Origin: Ganoderma boninense
Lineage: Eukaryota > Basidiomycota > Agaricomycetes > Polyporales > Polyporaceae
NCBI GenBank assembly: GCA_002900995.3
Contig: CM035315.1
Location: 605,967 to 669,966, forward strand
Reading direction: 5' to 3'
Length of the DNA stretch: 64,000 nt
Shown: positions 21,500-32,425 of the stretch, piece after piece
How the letters are laid out: each line of letters begins with the position of its first letter
Numbering within the stretch: position 1 is the first letter of the stretch
Made by a program: the position numbers and the translations under genes
Notes under the pieces: model-generated
Told to the model about the DNA's origin: nothing
The model's database searches: none
The model's input: the letters and a program-made list of their open reading frames with translations, nothing else

Positions 21500-23193
21500 A
21501 TGGGCTTGACCACTATTCGAGACATAATCGCCGAACTCAACCGCCAGGCCGCTGAGCACCAAGTCCATCGTCTGCTCCTCATCAAGCAGATCACCACCGA
21601 CCCCACTTATCAGGCGAGTCCACCTTACACCCGGTCTCCAAGACCCTGAGCCCAGTCATAACAAGCCTTGTCCCCCTCGTCCAGCGCGAAGTCAAGCGGC
21701 TCCAGGAGAGCTATGGCTGGGACACTTTTCATGGCGGATCCGATGGCTGGCGCGTCTTCCTTCAGCCCTCCGCGGATGTGGACGGACCCCACTTCAGCCC
21801 CGCCGTGAGTGGGCTCATGAATCAAGTCCATATGAGCGAGGCCACCCTATCTTGCATCCGCGCACGCATAGAGGCCCTCACAACATTCCTCCTCCCCGTC
21901 TTGCGACTCCCACAAGAAGTCCTCGAGCTGATCTTCAAGGCGGGGAGCCGCATATACCGCAAGACGACCCTATTCTGGGATCATCGATTCCTCGTCCCTT
22001 CCCCCTTCGTCGTTGCTGCCGTCTCTCACCAATGGAGGGAAATCGCGCTCAACGCGCCCGATCTGTGGACGAATATAGTCGTCAAGCATCCTAAGCCGTT
22101 TGGATGGGTCCCGTTGTGTCTGCAGCGCTCCTGCGAACAGCCCATAGACATCACCATCGATTCCCGTTCAGCGAACCTCCTCACGACGGCTTTGGTCGAC
22201 CAGCTCCTATCAAGGTTACTTCCTCACGTCGGCCGATGGCGCCGATTCGCACTTACAACATCCGACCCTGCTACCATCTACGCTGTTGGGAACAGGTTAG
22301 CGAACGCAAGCGCCCCGATTCTCCGCCACCTTCAGCTGTCCTTAAGCGGCTCGTCAGGAAACCAAGAGGTCCTGCTCCCCGAGATCCTCCAAGGCGGTGC
22401 GGAAGCTCTGACGTCGGTCCGTTTCGATTCACTCTCTACTCCCTGGCACGCACACCCTCTTCATAACCTCATCGCGCTCGACCTTCGCTGGCTTTGGCAC
22501 CAGACGCGCCTCCAGTATGAACAATTCCGCAACCTCCTTGCTGCATCCCCCAACATCCGCGCCCTCATCCTTCGTGGCACCTACATCCACCTCCATGCAG
22601 GCCGCGCGTACCCACCCCTCCAAATCCCCACCCTCCGCTACCTCGAACTGTCCGGAGACACCGTCTGCCGGATGTCCTCCATCCTCGAGACCCCGAACCT
22701 GCAAGAACTCACGCTCGCGAACCTCGACGAGACCGAGTTCCGCGAGTTCGTCGCGTCGCTCCCGCTCCCCGGCGGGGCGGCGGGGCTCGGGCGGTACCCC
22801 GTGCTGCGCTCGCTCTCGCTGCTGAACGCGAGCATGTGCACCCCCACGCGCCGCTTCACGCGCGCGCTCCCGACGATCACGCACCTCACGGTCATCAACT
22901 CGGCGACATCCAAGTTCCTCCAGCTCTTCCGCAAGGAGCACGCGGACCCGACCGAGGACGAGAGCGGGAGCGGGAGCGTGCTCAGCTGGCCGCACCTGCG
23001 CAAGCTCACGCTCGTCGACGACGAGGTCGACTACTTCCTCCTGCACGGGGTCGTGCGCGAGCGCGCGGCGCTCGGGGCGCCGCTCGACCGCCTCGTGCTC
23101 AACGCGCCGTTCATCCACGACGACAACCTCGTCGCGACGCTGGAGGAGTGCGTGAACGTGGACATCGTCAAGGACGTCGATCTGGACCACTAG
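21500..23193 (+). CDS. F-box/LRR-like protein
   Basis: A clean frame runs from about 21634 to TAG at 23193, some 520 codons. An F-box-like segment begins LPQEVLELIF (nt 21907), followed by VSHQWREIALNAPDLW, the usual basidiomycete F-box signature. After it come leucine-rich-repeat-like strands (LRHLQLSL, LIALDLRW, IRALILRG, LRYLELSG, LQELTLAN, LRSLSLLN, LRKLTLVD). F-box proteins recruit substrates to SCF ubiquitin ligases through Skp1. The first in-frame ATG is 21817, only 30 codons before the F-box; a better-placed ATG at 21500 opens a helical frame one base out of register with the main frame near 21610. Either an unrecognised short intron or a frameshift joins them, so the N terminus is uncertain. 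Confidence 0.8.
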
Positions 23194-24432
23194 TTCGCGG
23201 TGCCGGTGGCGAGCAATAACCCCCATAAGGTCGGTGCTCGTCGTCCTGCTGTCGCCTCAGGCTCGGTTATGAACAATGTAGCATTACATGTTTCCTTTCT
23301 GCCATGTCTACATCTTGACTAGGTACTCTGCGTTATATTGACTGCTGTTTCCATAGGTTCTCTCACCGCTTCCTTCGAGCATTGAGTGTGCTGTACATAC
23401 ACCTGCATGTACTATACGTTTGTCCGGATCAACAGGTACTATTACCGCATCTGCTGGCGTGTGCTGTGGACCTCTCCACGTGTCGCGTCGCTCTCTGCGA
23501 TCCTGGACACAACGAAAGATGATGCGCAAGTTTGAATGTAGGTCGAAGACCGCAGGCCCACGGTCGTCGTGCACGATGTGGGTAAGTTCCCGTTATTGTT
23601 GCTCTCCTTACGATATTCGCTATTGATATGACCTCCCGTATCAGCAGGGCATGGAGGTCTCTTTCTAGCTATTATCAGCCAATCGTTCACGTCGCGTTGC
23701 TTGTGCTCCAGCGATGCAGCTGTAAATCCTCGTACAGCGTGATCGGGGACGATCGTGCCCGCCACGACCTCCTCGAACCTGCTAGTAGTGCGTGCCGACC
23801 ATCATCGAACTGAGATCTGTTGAAGCGGCCCCCAGGATCGTGTTCACAGCGTATTCCAATGTCCCCCTCGACAGCACGAGACATATCGGAGCCGCGGATG
23901 TGAACGTCCCGGACCGCAAGTCTGCTCGGCGAACGGGTGGGCATGACATCGCGATCTGCGGCTCGCCATAATCGGTAAAAATAGCGTATCTGGAGGTAAG
24001 GTAAGTACTACGAGGTACAGCCGACATTATGCGGTGCTGATCTTTGCCCGGACGTCGCTCTCTAGATCGCGATCGGCCCATGGGGGTTGCTCTCGGATGG
24101 AGCTGTGGGGGATCTACGGGAGGGCGTTATCACAATGCGTCGAGCACTTCTTCGAAGCAGATCTGGGGCAAGACTATCTTCGTATGGCGATGACCGGGCG
24201 AAGTGGATGTTCCTCGGTGGATCGGAGGTGCGGACTCTGGAGGAATGTCACGCGGAGTGTGCGCGTTGGGAGGAGGTGAGAGATCCTCGTGTCCATAGAG
24301 ATACATAGCATTCATAATCGCTTTTAGGCATCGTTTCATTGACTCGGAACATAATGCGACAAGACTATATATGTATAGAGGTGCGTGTATATGTTATATA
24401 TGTGTGCTCGAAGGGGACGGGAATCGCGAGTG
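23194..24432. other. 1.2 kb without a supportable gene
   Basis: 3' flanks of two convergent genes. Minus-strand frames of 85-100 codons at 23.3-24.1 kb are not recognisable. The left end probably holds the F-box/LRR gene terminator and the right end that of the WD40 gene. Confidence 0.45.
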
Positions 24433-25527
24433 TTAGAGGAAATCCGAGAGACGGCGGATGTGGACGATCCCATCCAGATCGCCGGAAGCTAGGAACTCTC
24501 CATTCGGAGAAAAGACTACATGCGATACACACCCCTTGTGCTCGGTAAACGTCACCAAGCGCAGGCCGTCTCTCGCCCTCCAAAGTTTTACTTGTAAGCC
24601 CCATGTGACGATGTACTTCCCGCAAGGGGAAAAAGATCCAGTCCATCCATCTATCTTGAACGACAGTGTTTCCTTCAACGACACCGCGTCCCAAATCCTT
24701 GCAAGTCCGTGGGGAGAGGCTTGAATGGACAGTATGGATCTGCCGTCCGGAGAGAAGGAGGCGTGCCGTACTCCGGCCGTGTGTCCAGCGAGGAGAGCGA
24801 GCATGACCCCAGTCGCGATGTCCCAGATCCGCACGACGTATTTCTCAGGCACTTGCTTCGAAATTCCGTGAGCAGTGACTATGCGCGTGCTCTCTGGGTT
24901 GAACGCCAGCGCGTTGACGATGGCGTCTTGTTTCAGCTGCACTAAAGGCCTCTTCGGCTGATCCTCCTCCGGGCGACTCCAGATTTTAATTGAAGAGCAT
25001 ACCCATGCAAGATATCGTCCATCTGGAGAGAACTGCAGGTGCATGGGGTATTGTCCAGTATTTTCGTGCACGTCAAGCTGCTGAAACGTCAGAGCGTCCC
25101 AGACGCGGACCGTTCCATCATAGGATGCCGAAGCGATATGTGCGCCGTCAGGAGACCAGGCGCAGGACGTTATAACTGGGTCTGTGTACCCTTCAGGGCC
25201 AGCAGCTCTGCGGACACTGTCGTTGAGGTCCCAGACTTTGAGTGGTGCCTTCTTGCCGTTGACGCCCACTGCAGATATGAGCCGTCGGCTGTCCGGGGAC
25301 AACGCGAGCCCGTAGGTATCGTTCTCTCGACCGAGTCCCTCTGTATGGGCCAACCATTCGTGGGCGATCGTTCCGGACGGCAGGTCCCAAGCGATGATGG
25401 TTCCATCTTGGGACATCGAGACCACCCATTTGTCGTCATGAGAAGGCACTAGGGATGCCACTCTCCTCTCGTGGCCGAGTGGTTCTGGGGCGTTTGTGTT
25501 GCCTTGAGATATTTGCGTTGAGTCCAT
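24433..25527 (-). CDS. WD40 repeat protein (probably 3' exon of an F-box/WD40 gene)
   Basis: Uninterrupted 364-codon frame with about seven WD40 blades: recurring VVSMSQDGTIIAWD, LALSPDSRRLI, CAWSPDGAHIA...TVRVWD, QFSPDGRYLA, ASFSPDGRSIL...ARIWD, GSFSPCGKYIV and VVFSPNGEFLA. It forms a beta-propeller used as a protein-interaction scaffold. Its ATG lies 8 nt after the stop of the F-box frame on the same strand. A GTAAGT donor at 25561 and a CAAG acceptor ending at 25503 make a 59-nt intron that removes the F-box stop and this ATG and joins the two frames in phase, giving one protein of about 755 residues. The separate reading remains possible as an alternative transcript. Confidence 0.88.
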   Translation of the reverse strand: MDSTQISQGNTNAPEPLGHERRVASLVPSHDDKWVVSMSQDGTIIAWDLPSGTIAHEWLAHTEGLGRENDTYGLALSPDSRRLISAVGVNGKKAPLKVWDLNDSVRRAAGPEGYTDPVITSCAWSPDGAHIASASYDGTVRVWDALTFQQLDVHENTGQYPMHLQFSPDGRYLAWVCSSIKIWSRPEEDQPKRPLVQLKQDAIVNALAFNPESTRIVTAHGISKQVPEKYVVRIWDIATGVMLALLAGHTAGVRHASFSPDGRSILSIQASPHGLARIWDAVSLKETLSFKIDGWTGSFSPCGKYIVTWGLQVKLWRARDGLRLVTFTEHKGCVSHVVFSPNGEFLASGDLDGIVHIRRLSDFL

Positions 25528-25535
25528 TGTAGAGA

Positions 25536-26873
25536 CTACTGGTGAAACAGGCTCGACTTACTCCGAGTCCGGCTGAGAATAAGGCGACCTCCCTTGTACA
25601 GTCCCGGAAAAGCACGTTTGGTAACGATAGCCCAGAATTCAGCACGCCCTGCTCTTCGTCTGAAGACAGGAAGATGGAGGACAATGCGGCCCAGAGTAAA
25701 TTTGAGGAGTGCTTTGTCCAACGCTTTGCACATCTCTAATGGAGCACCGCCGTGAGAAAGGGGTGATCCAAGCCTAACAAGGGTATCCGGTCTGAGCTCC
25801 ACCCGTACATCCCTAAGCGGGGCTCTTGTGACACGCTCGAGGATACGGGTTGTCCAGCAAATGTCCGGTAAAATGCCATCCTCACGGAAGGGCCATGTCT
25901 CATGATGCAGGATGATGAAGGCCAACGAGGACAGTTCGAAGAGCTGGCTGACCAATACTTCCAGCTGTGCTAAGGTTGAGATCATCAGGTCATGCAGAAG
26001 ACTGTTGGCATCCAGATATCTCACCTCTGTACACCCGTCCCATTTCGCGTCGGCGGAGAAAGGGACTGTGCTCAACAGTGATGATAAGACTGTTAAGTGT
26101 GCTTGCACCACAGGAGAGCAAGTACTCGATTGCCGGAAGGCTGACGGACGAGCTGATCTGCGAAGCATTCTCAATCATCTTGTTTCAATATATGCAATGT
26201 ATTTCCGAGCACTCACACGCAAACGTGTCAATCTGAGTCGTGGGGCAGCGACAGCTATATCAAGAGGATGCGGAGAGATGTCCCACGTTCCAATTCGGAA
26301 CCGAATGTCGGAACATGTTAAGATGTCGATGGAACTGAACGCTGAAACCAGCCCTGTGAAGTCGGATACCCTCTCGAACCAGATAGCAGATAGCTCGAGA
26401 TGATGAATGCTTGTACGGCATCCATATCTTTGGTAGCATGACAGCGCGGAGCGGTGGAACGACAACCAAGTGTCCTCAGGCATATTGTGATCATCTTTCA
26501 TGCCCATCTTCCACAAGCGTAGGTTGGGAAGCCGCGAGAGGAGATTAACGGGAACAATGTCTAGTAGGCGAACGTTCTTGCTGGGGTGACAGGTAGGGAT
26601 AACGGTGGATAGGATGACTTCCCTCACGAGAGGGGGGAGCCACGGGCGCGAGTCGAGAAACTCGCGTGACGTCTCTATCTGCCGCAGATTCTGGATAATT
26701 ATGCTGCTAAAGAGGTGGTACCTTGCCCGAGGTTGGAACGCCCTGCAAGAGAGCGAGAGGTGTCGTAGGGATGGGGTATCGTCACAGGATTGATCGATGA
26801 TAGCTTCAAAAGCGTCTATATGGAGCATAGGGTGAGACGTTGGCATGGAGTTGTGGATGGTCGTGGAGTCCAT
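25536..26873 (-). CDS. F-box-like protein, three exons (probably 5' part of an F-box/WD40 gene)
   Basis: Exons 26873-26217, 26157-26025 and 25969-25536; introns 59 and 55 nt with donors GTGAGT and GTGAGA; phases fit and give 407 residues if unspliced at the end. The N terminus (MLHIDAFEAIIDQ, then LRHLSLSCRAFQPRARYHLF) is the F-box-like start common in Agaricomycete proteins, followed by leucine-rich helices and strands (LSRLPNLRLWKMG, IHHLELSAIWF). It would bind Skp1 and present targets for ubiquitination. The last exon contains a strong donor at 25561 that connects it in phase to the WD40 frame; using it replaces the last nine codons by the propeller. Confidence 0.82.
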
Positions 26874-28159
26874 CGTGTGTGTAAGTACTCCGCGATACGG
26901 TACCTCAGGCTTCGCCGAAGAGCACGTTAAGATGAAAATCAATTCAATGGCGAGCACAGAGAACACTCACGAGTCGGCGCTGCGCTCACGAACACTGCGC
27001 TGATTCTGATTCTCGTGTTTGAGAAGGCTTGCACTGATAGCAGTGGTTGCTAGTCCTCGCTGGTCGCCTCGGTAGTGGAGCGTACAAGATGAGCTATGAA
27101 GGAAGCAACACCAGAGCGTGACTGGCATGTAGCGGCGCTGGGCCTCGAGGTGAGTCGCATCTCGCGCATCCCAGCGATCCTGCCATTTCGGATGATATGC
27201 CGTAGTCTCCGATAGGTTTAGATCCCAGCACGGTCCCCTCAGGCTCCTGCGATGAAAGCTGGGGACGATCATCGCGTGAATATCGGACCGGACCCCCAGT
27301 AACCAGAATTAGCACCGCAGGCGAAACGTCCAACTTCAGTTATCTCAGAGGAGGTCCTGCTTACCTGCCACAGCTGCCCTGAGAACTTGAACGCGTTCGA
27401 CTGCAGTAGGCACGAAGCCATTTGGCCGTGAGGATGGCAATGTGAGCCTGCCATCGACGATGCCGTTCCTGCGCTGGTTGTGCCGCCGACCCTCGAGGTT
27501 GGTGCATGGGGCTGTGCTCGAGTCCAGGCGTCCCGGCCCTTCGGCAAGCCCTGAGCGTTGAACATCGCGCAGCACCTAGGTCCGCACCACAGGGTGTGTA
27601 GTACGCGTTTGGTAAATACTTAACGCATATCCCTTTGAACACGTGGGGGCCAGGAGCAGAGGCCAACAATTGAGGACTTCAAAGTCGACCGGTGGCGGGG
27701 CCCGAAACGCGAAACCGATGACGCGATCAGCGTGGAGCGTACAAACTTGAAATATAAAGGGGGATCCAGATAAGTCAGCGGTAGTCAGGATACTTATCAT
27801 GATGACTGACCTTGACTGACGTACTTATACCGATCTCCCGCAGTGGCCAACGGCCGATCGCGTTTCGCAGATGGCCTTATGGGTCCATATGTACGATAAT
27901 CGTTCCCATTGCGGGGGAGGACGTCGGGCGAGGAACAGTTTTGCGCCGTTTTGCACCGTTTACGGGATTTGGACGGAAATGCATGCATAAAGATAGGGTG
28001 AGAAAACGAATCTCCGCGGTATGGTGGATATATATCTAGTACTTAACTTGAACTCACTTATGCATGGTTTGAATCATGCTCAGGCTGGCGCCACGCGCCG
28101 CTTGCCCCCCGCCTCACTACAACGCCCGAGCCCGAGTGGACCTTCCATCAGCAAACTGG
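26874..28159. other. 1.3 kb without a supportable gene
   Basis: Upstream region of the F-box gene, then short unrecognisable frames on both strands. Promoter elements were not identified with confidence. Confidence 0.45.
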
Positions 28160-28440
28160 GTCACACAATTGCAGGCCCCTGTATGTCTCACTAGGGCTTT
28201 GTATCCATCGTAGGGATTCGTAAGTATCCCGCGGAGTCCTATAGGACGTCATATAGCTCTGTAGGAACCTATAGCATGGCGCATAGTCCACTGTATCGTC
28301 ATGCAGTCTGACCCCAGTGCGCTTGTAGGGACCTACAAGGCTCTGTAGCATCCCGCATGTGTCACGGCAGAGGCCTGTAAGCGGTACGTAGGGGCGCTGT
28401 AGAGGCCTACGAATTCCTACGAAGAGAGACAGACACCGAC
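28160..28440. repeat. Degenerate short-repeat tract
   Basis: Recurring, imperfect CTGTAGGNACCTA-like words (near 28255, 28325, 28345, 28395) spaced irregularly, many of them partly palindromic (TGTAGGGACCTACA at 28324-28337; GTAGAGGCCTAC near 28400). It looks like an old tandem array; no exact unit length could be fixed by eye. Confidence 0.35.
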
Positions 28441-28761
28441 CTAAAAGTGACCACAGATTTACCCCCAAAACGCTCCGAATATTGACGCACAAATAGATAT
28501 ATTGTCTAAATACTACTGTACATTAGAGACCAACCGCAGACCATAAAACGTAAGAAGACAACAGTCGAGACGGCGCGCAGAGAATAATGTGGAAATAGCA
28601 GCGTAGGAATAATTGTGGTGAGGGGATGCCGCAGGAGAATGCGCAGCGACTTAGCTGAGAGGGTATCGCTCAGAATCAAATGCCCGAGATGAAATATATT
28701 AGGTTCAGCTACAACGAATGGCGGTACACAGCCTAACTAGTACCGAGCATGACTTTTCTGA

Positions 28762-29185
28762 CTAGTAGGGATCAAGGAAACATGGCAGCAACCGCAGGCA
28801 AAAGTTCGTGACGAGGAGAGGATCTGTACCGCTAATAGCAGAGGAGTGGAAAAAAAGACCAAGACGGGGAAGAGGGACAACGAAGGTGCCAGCCCAGAGC
28901 ATCCGGGCAGTGACAGGAGGACAAGGAAGACTCACCTTTGGGATGGGCTCGGGTTGCCAAGTCAGCGAGCTCCAAATGAACATTTTGACGCACCTGTATA
29001 TACCACCCACACCACTCCATGGGCATGAAGAATACAATATACCACTTACCCGTGCGTCCCAAGCCAAGACTGCATATACCCGCATATACCCGCATATAAC
29101 CAGTTTCAAGCAGCAAACGTACCTCGCTGTGCGTTCGAAGTCCCAATAAACGAGAACCACGCACCATTTTAAAGAGCCATACCAC
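28762..29185 (-). other. Possible multi-intron gene fragment
   Basis: Four strong donor sites with suitable acceptors follow each other on the minus strand: GTACGT (near 29128), GTAAGT (near 29057), GTGAGT (near 28938), with acceptors ATGCAG, TACAG and ATTAG. They define very small exons (about 20 and 58 nt) after an ATG near 29168. The spliced product has no motif I recognise, and it might be untranslated. A tandem CGCATATACC repeat sits in the first intron (29084-29101). Confidence 0.25.
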
Positions 29186-29269
29186 GTGGATAAATGTCGA
29201 AGGGGAAACAGGAAGACAACCGAGTCCGAGGAGGTGGTGGTTGGAGGAGAAGGTGTGAGGGAGGACACT

Positions 29270-31515
29270 GGGGGAGAGCGACCGATTTTGTGGGGGGGTT
29301 GGCGTGTGTTGAGGTGTCGGGGCTAAATCGGGACCACCCAGATTAGGCTGCGCGCCCTTTGTCGTCGTCGTTCCGGATGCCTATGGGGCTGAATTGTACG
29401 GATACAACTAAGACGGCTTGGTGAAAGCTTGAACACAGTGTGTTATGAGTCTAGTAAAGCATTTCAGCGAGGAGACCGGCACCTGCTCAGAGTGCGTAAG
29501 AACAGGATCTGGCAAAGCAATTTTGCCGATCTGGCCCAATCGGCGTCACTTGGGCTCGAACCCAATCCATCCCAATTTGGGGTCCCAGAACCGATTGCGC
29601 CAATCTTGCCCGAGCGTTTTGCACTTTTGCTGATGGTCCTCTTGGCCACGAGCCCACAGGCGGCGCAGAGCAAGCTGAAGACCCTTCTCAAGCAGTCATG
29701 CGGGCGAACAACGGTGGCCCTGGCAGCGTGCGCACCCATCCCATGATGGTGACTTGTAAGCATCTTCTTTCTCACTTGGCTTGGTCCACTCGCTCACAAG
29801 TACCCCCCGCACTCGACTGTATTCATAGCCCTCTTGGCGTACCAAACCCGATGGCCTTGAAAGTGCAGCCCATCGACCTCGCGTGGCGGACATCCGACAG
29901 ATGGACGGCGAGCGTTGACTCCTGCCAGCGATCTGCGCCTGGCCCTTCGACAGTGGTCATGCGAACGTCGCCGCCCCACGAGGCCGCAGCATTCACCGTG
30001 CGATTCCGCTTCAGAATCGCTCCCGTCTCGCTGATCCAGTCTGGCATCTCCCTATCCTAGGATGCCTAGATATCTTGCCAGTGGACGGCCGCCGGTATTC
30101 GAGCTTGCGCCAGGCCAGTGGGTGCGGTCCTCACGACTCGAGCTGCGATATGGCCAGGTGGAGTTTGCTGCGCCTGCCCCGTATCTGGACACCCACCCGC
30201 CACGCTATTGGAGCGTCAAGTTCAAGTCGGGAAGTATCGAGCGCGGCAGCCGAGCGGTGCGCCCTCTCTTGATTCGGCTATGGGCGGCGTCCACGACACG
30301 GATGGCGCCACCAGTATGCGCCAGCCTACGCGTTGCAGGAGAGCTCCCGAATCCCAGAGTTTCGGCCTAAAGCGTGAGTATCCTTCGGATGCGATCAGGA
30401 TGCGGTCGCGGTGCGTCTCATTTACTTCTTAACTCCCTAAGCACTTCCTCTTATGTTTATTATGTAGACTACCGAGTGACTTGTGCACGCCGTCCGACGA
30501 CTCCTGGGACTGCCATTGCTTCCCGCAGCATATCCGCAAGGGCGCGAAGTCCACTCGGCGGGTTTGGGTTTCAGATTGAAACGTTCTGGTGGCCGGTCCC
30601 TGTCCCCAAGCTTCTCTTCTGTCGTTTACAGTTCTAGAAGCCACGCTGGGTACGGGCCTGGTGCAAAGGTAAGACGCGCAGGTGGATGCAGGTAGGAATC
30701 TTACTTCAATTCAATTGACTTTCATGGCAACTCGATCCTCTGTCCCCTTCAAATATCGTGGGCCCTCGTCTTCAAGAAGCAGCGAAGGCCTAATATGTGC
30801 GACTATCAGCATTAGTTCCGCGCTGTTCATAGGTAAGCCGCATACCGGCACCATGATGATTCCCTCAGGAATCAGCTGCCATGCAGAGCGTGTGTGTTTA
30901 GAGAGTCCCCTCAGCGGTGACCGTGGCCGCCACCATCGTCAACGTAGGATGTGGACGGTGGACCATGTGGATCGTTGTTGGTCCGCCGTTGCCCTTGTGG
31001 AGCACAGGGGCCAAGGGATGAGAATGAAGGATCGCCGTCGTGGCGACACGAAATTCAACATCTCGTTCATACATCGTGGCGTTGAGGGCGCGGTGCGGCT
31101 TGGAGACACATATGTATGCGCCTCCGAATCAAGCATAGCATTCCAACGAGCGCCGTAGGCGCGAGTCGGAGGTGCGCTTCTTGAATATAGCTCACTATTA
31201 TCGACGCATGCTGTTTCTCCGGTGGTCGGGAATGGCGCCTCCACATACCGTCGACGTTGAGTTCACGCAGCGCATACCGTGTTTCGAACGCCTTGTTATA
31301 TGGGAGTCTCCCCTTCGGTTACATGTTTACATCTCCGGCCTCTCGCCTCGTCGAGGCTCTGTCTCAGGGGTAGCAGTAGCAGTACAAGTGCACGTCAAGA
31401 CCAGCCGCGTCGGTCTGCGGAACAGGCAGCACGGTGTGCTATGCAGAGGCAACTTCGTCAGCAACCACTGGGAGACCGAGTACACCCAGCCAATAACACA
31501 AGCTCACCTCGGGCC
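29270..31515. other. 2.2 kb without a supportable gene
   Basis: Short frames only, on both strands, without motifs. 30.06-30.69 kb has several 65-100-codon plus-strand frames separated by stops, which might be remnants of a gene, but no family was recognised. Confidence 0.45.
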
Positions 31516-32353
31516 TCAGGCACCAGGGCGGAGCACGACCCGCACCTCGCCCCTCCCCCCGCCCGCGGCCCACTCGAGCCCGACGAAGAGCAGGCGCGCC
31601 CCGTCCGCGCGGTTCGGCTCCACGGGGTACAGGTCGACCCTCAGCAGCCCGCCCCCCTCGCCGGTTCCATCGTGCTTCAGCGCGCGGTACCCCCGCGCAG
31701 CCTCCGCCGCGCGTCTCATGGCGGGGTCGCGCGGGGCCGGAGCGCGGGCGTACAGCGCGGCGTGGACCGCGCGGAGGACGTCGACGACGCGCAGCGGCGC
31801 GCCGCCTGCGCTCGCGACCGGGTACGCGAAGTCGAAGTCCCCGCCGACACCAACGCCAGCACCAGGTGCGAAGTGGAGCGTGACGGACGCGGCGGGCGGG
31901 GAGAACGCGGGCTCGGCGCGGTACGGCTGGTCCGTCGGCGGGGGCGCGGCGCGGACGTCCCACAGGAAGGGCGGGCGGGCGAGCGCGGGGTGGATCGCCG
32001 GGACCGGGTAGCCGAGAGGAACGGGAACGGCGGGCGGCGCGGGAGGCGCGACAAGCATGTAGCCCGGGGGCAGGAGGACGGTGGAGGGCACGAAGCCGGG
32101 GGCCCAGGTCGTGCACTGGGTGATGTAGCTCGCCATGGACGGGAGAGGGAGCGTCCTGTGTACGTCGTCTGTCCGTTAGATCGTGGTGCTCTGGACGGAG
32201 AGAGAGAGAGAGAGGAGCGTACCCGTTGTCCGAGGGCGTGCGCAGCTCGTCGGAGGAGGCAGAGCCTTGGGAGGTGTCCGGGGTATACGCGTGCACCTCC
32301 GGGTCGTCTACGAAGCGGACGCGCTTAGGAACTTGGTCCTTGTTGATGTTCAT
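31516..32353 (-). CDS. DUF6699-type protein 2
   Basis: Two exons, 32353-32223 and 32155-31516, joined over a 67-nt intron (donor GTACGC, acceptor ACAG, phase 2), 256 residues. The N terminus has the short basic motif KRVRFVDDP seen in this protein type. The second exon has PFLWDVR, an SVTLHF strand, PLRVVDVLRAVHAALY (the conserved D-V-L-x-A-H core), then LRVDLYPVE and LLFVGLEW. Exon 2 is unusually GC-rich and Ala/Pro-rich. A TATA-like box lies 67 nt upstream. Function unknown. Confidence 0.8.
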
Positions 32354-32419
32354 GGTGTATGCGTGTGCGGAGAGGATGTTTGTGGTTTTTGGTGAAGAGC
32401 ATGGAGGCCGCGCGCAGAC

Positions 32420-32425
32420 TTTTAT
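32420..32425 (-). promoter_or_regulatory. TATA-like box for DUF6699-type gene 2
   Basis: ATAAAA within GCATAAAAGT on the minus strand, about 67 nt before the ATG. The same CATAAAAG word precedes the C2H2 gene. Confidence 0.5.

Noticed and set aside
22429..23226. 265-codon minus-strand frame opposite the F-box/LRR gene
   Set aside because: Arg/Glu/Val-rich mirror of GC-rich coding sequence; the plus strand has clear F-box and LRR motifs.
28160..28440. CRISPR-like array
   Set aside because: Repeats are imperfect with irregular spacing, and the window is clearly eukaryotic.
31279..32328. 349-codon plus-strand frame opposite DUF6699-type gene 2
   Set aside because: Arg/Gly-rich antisense shadow; the minus strand has the domain core, an in-phase intron and a TATA-like box.
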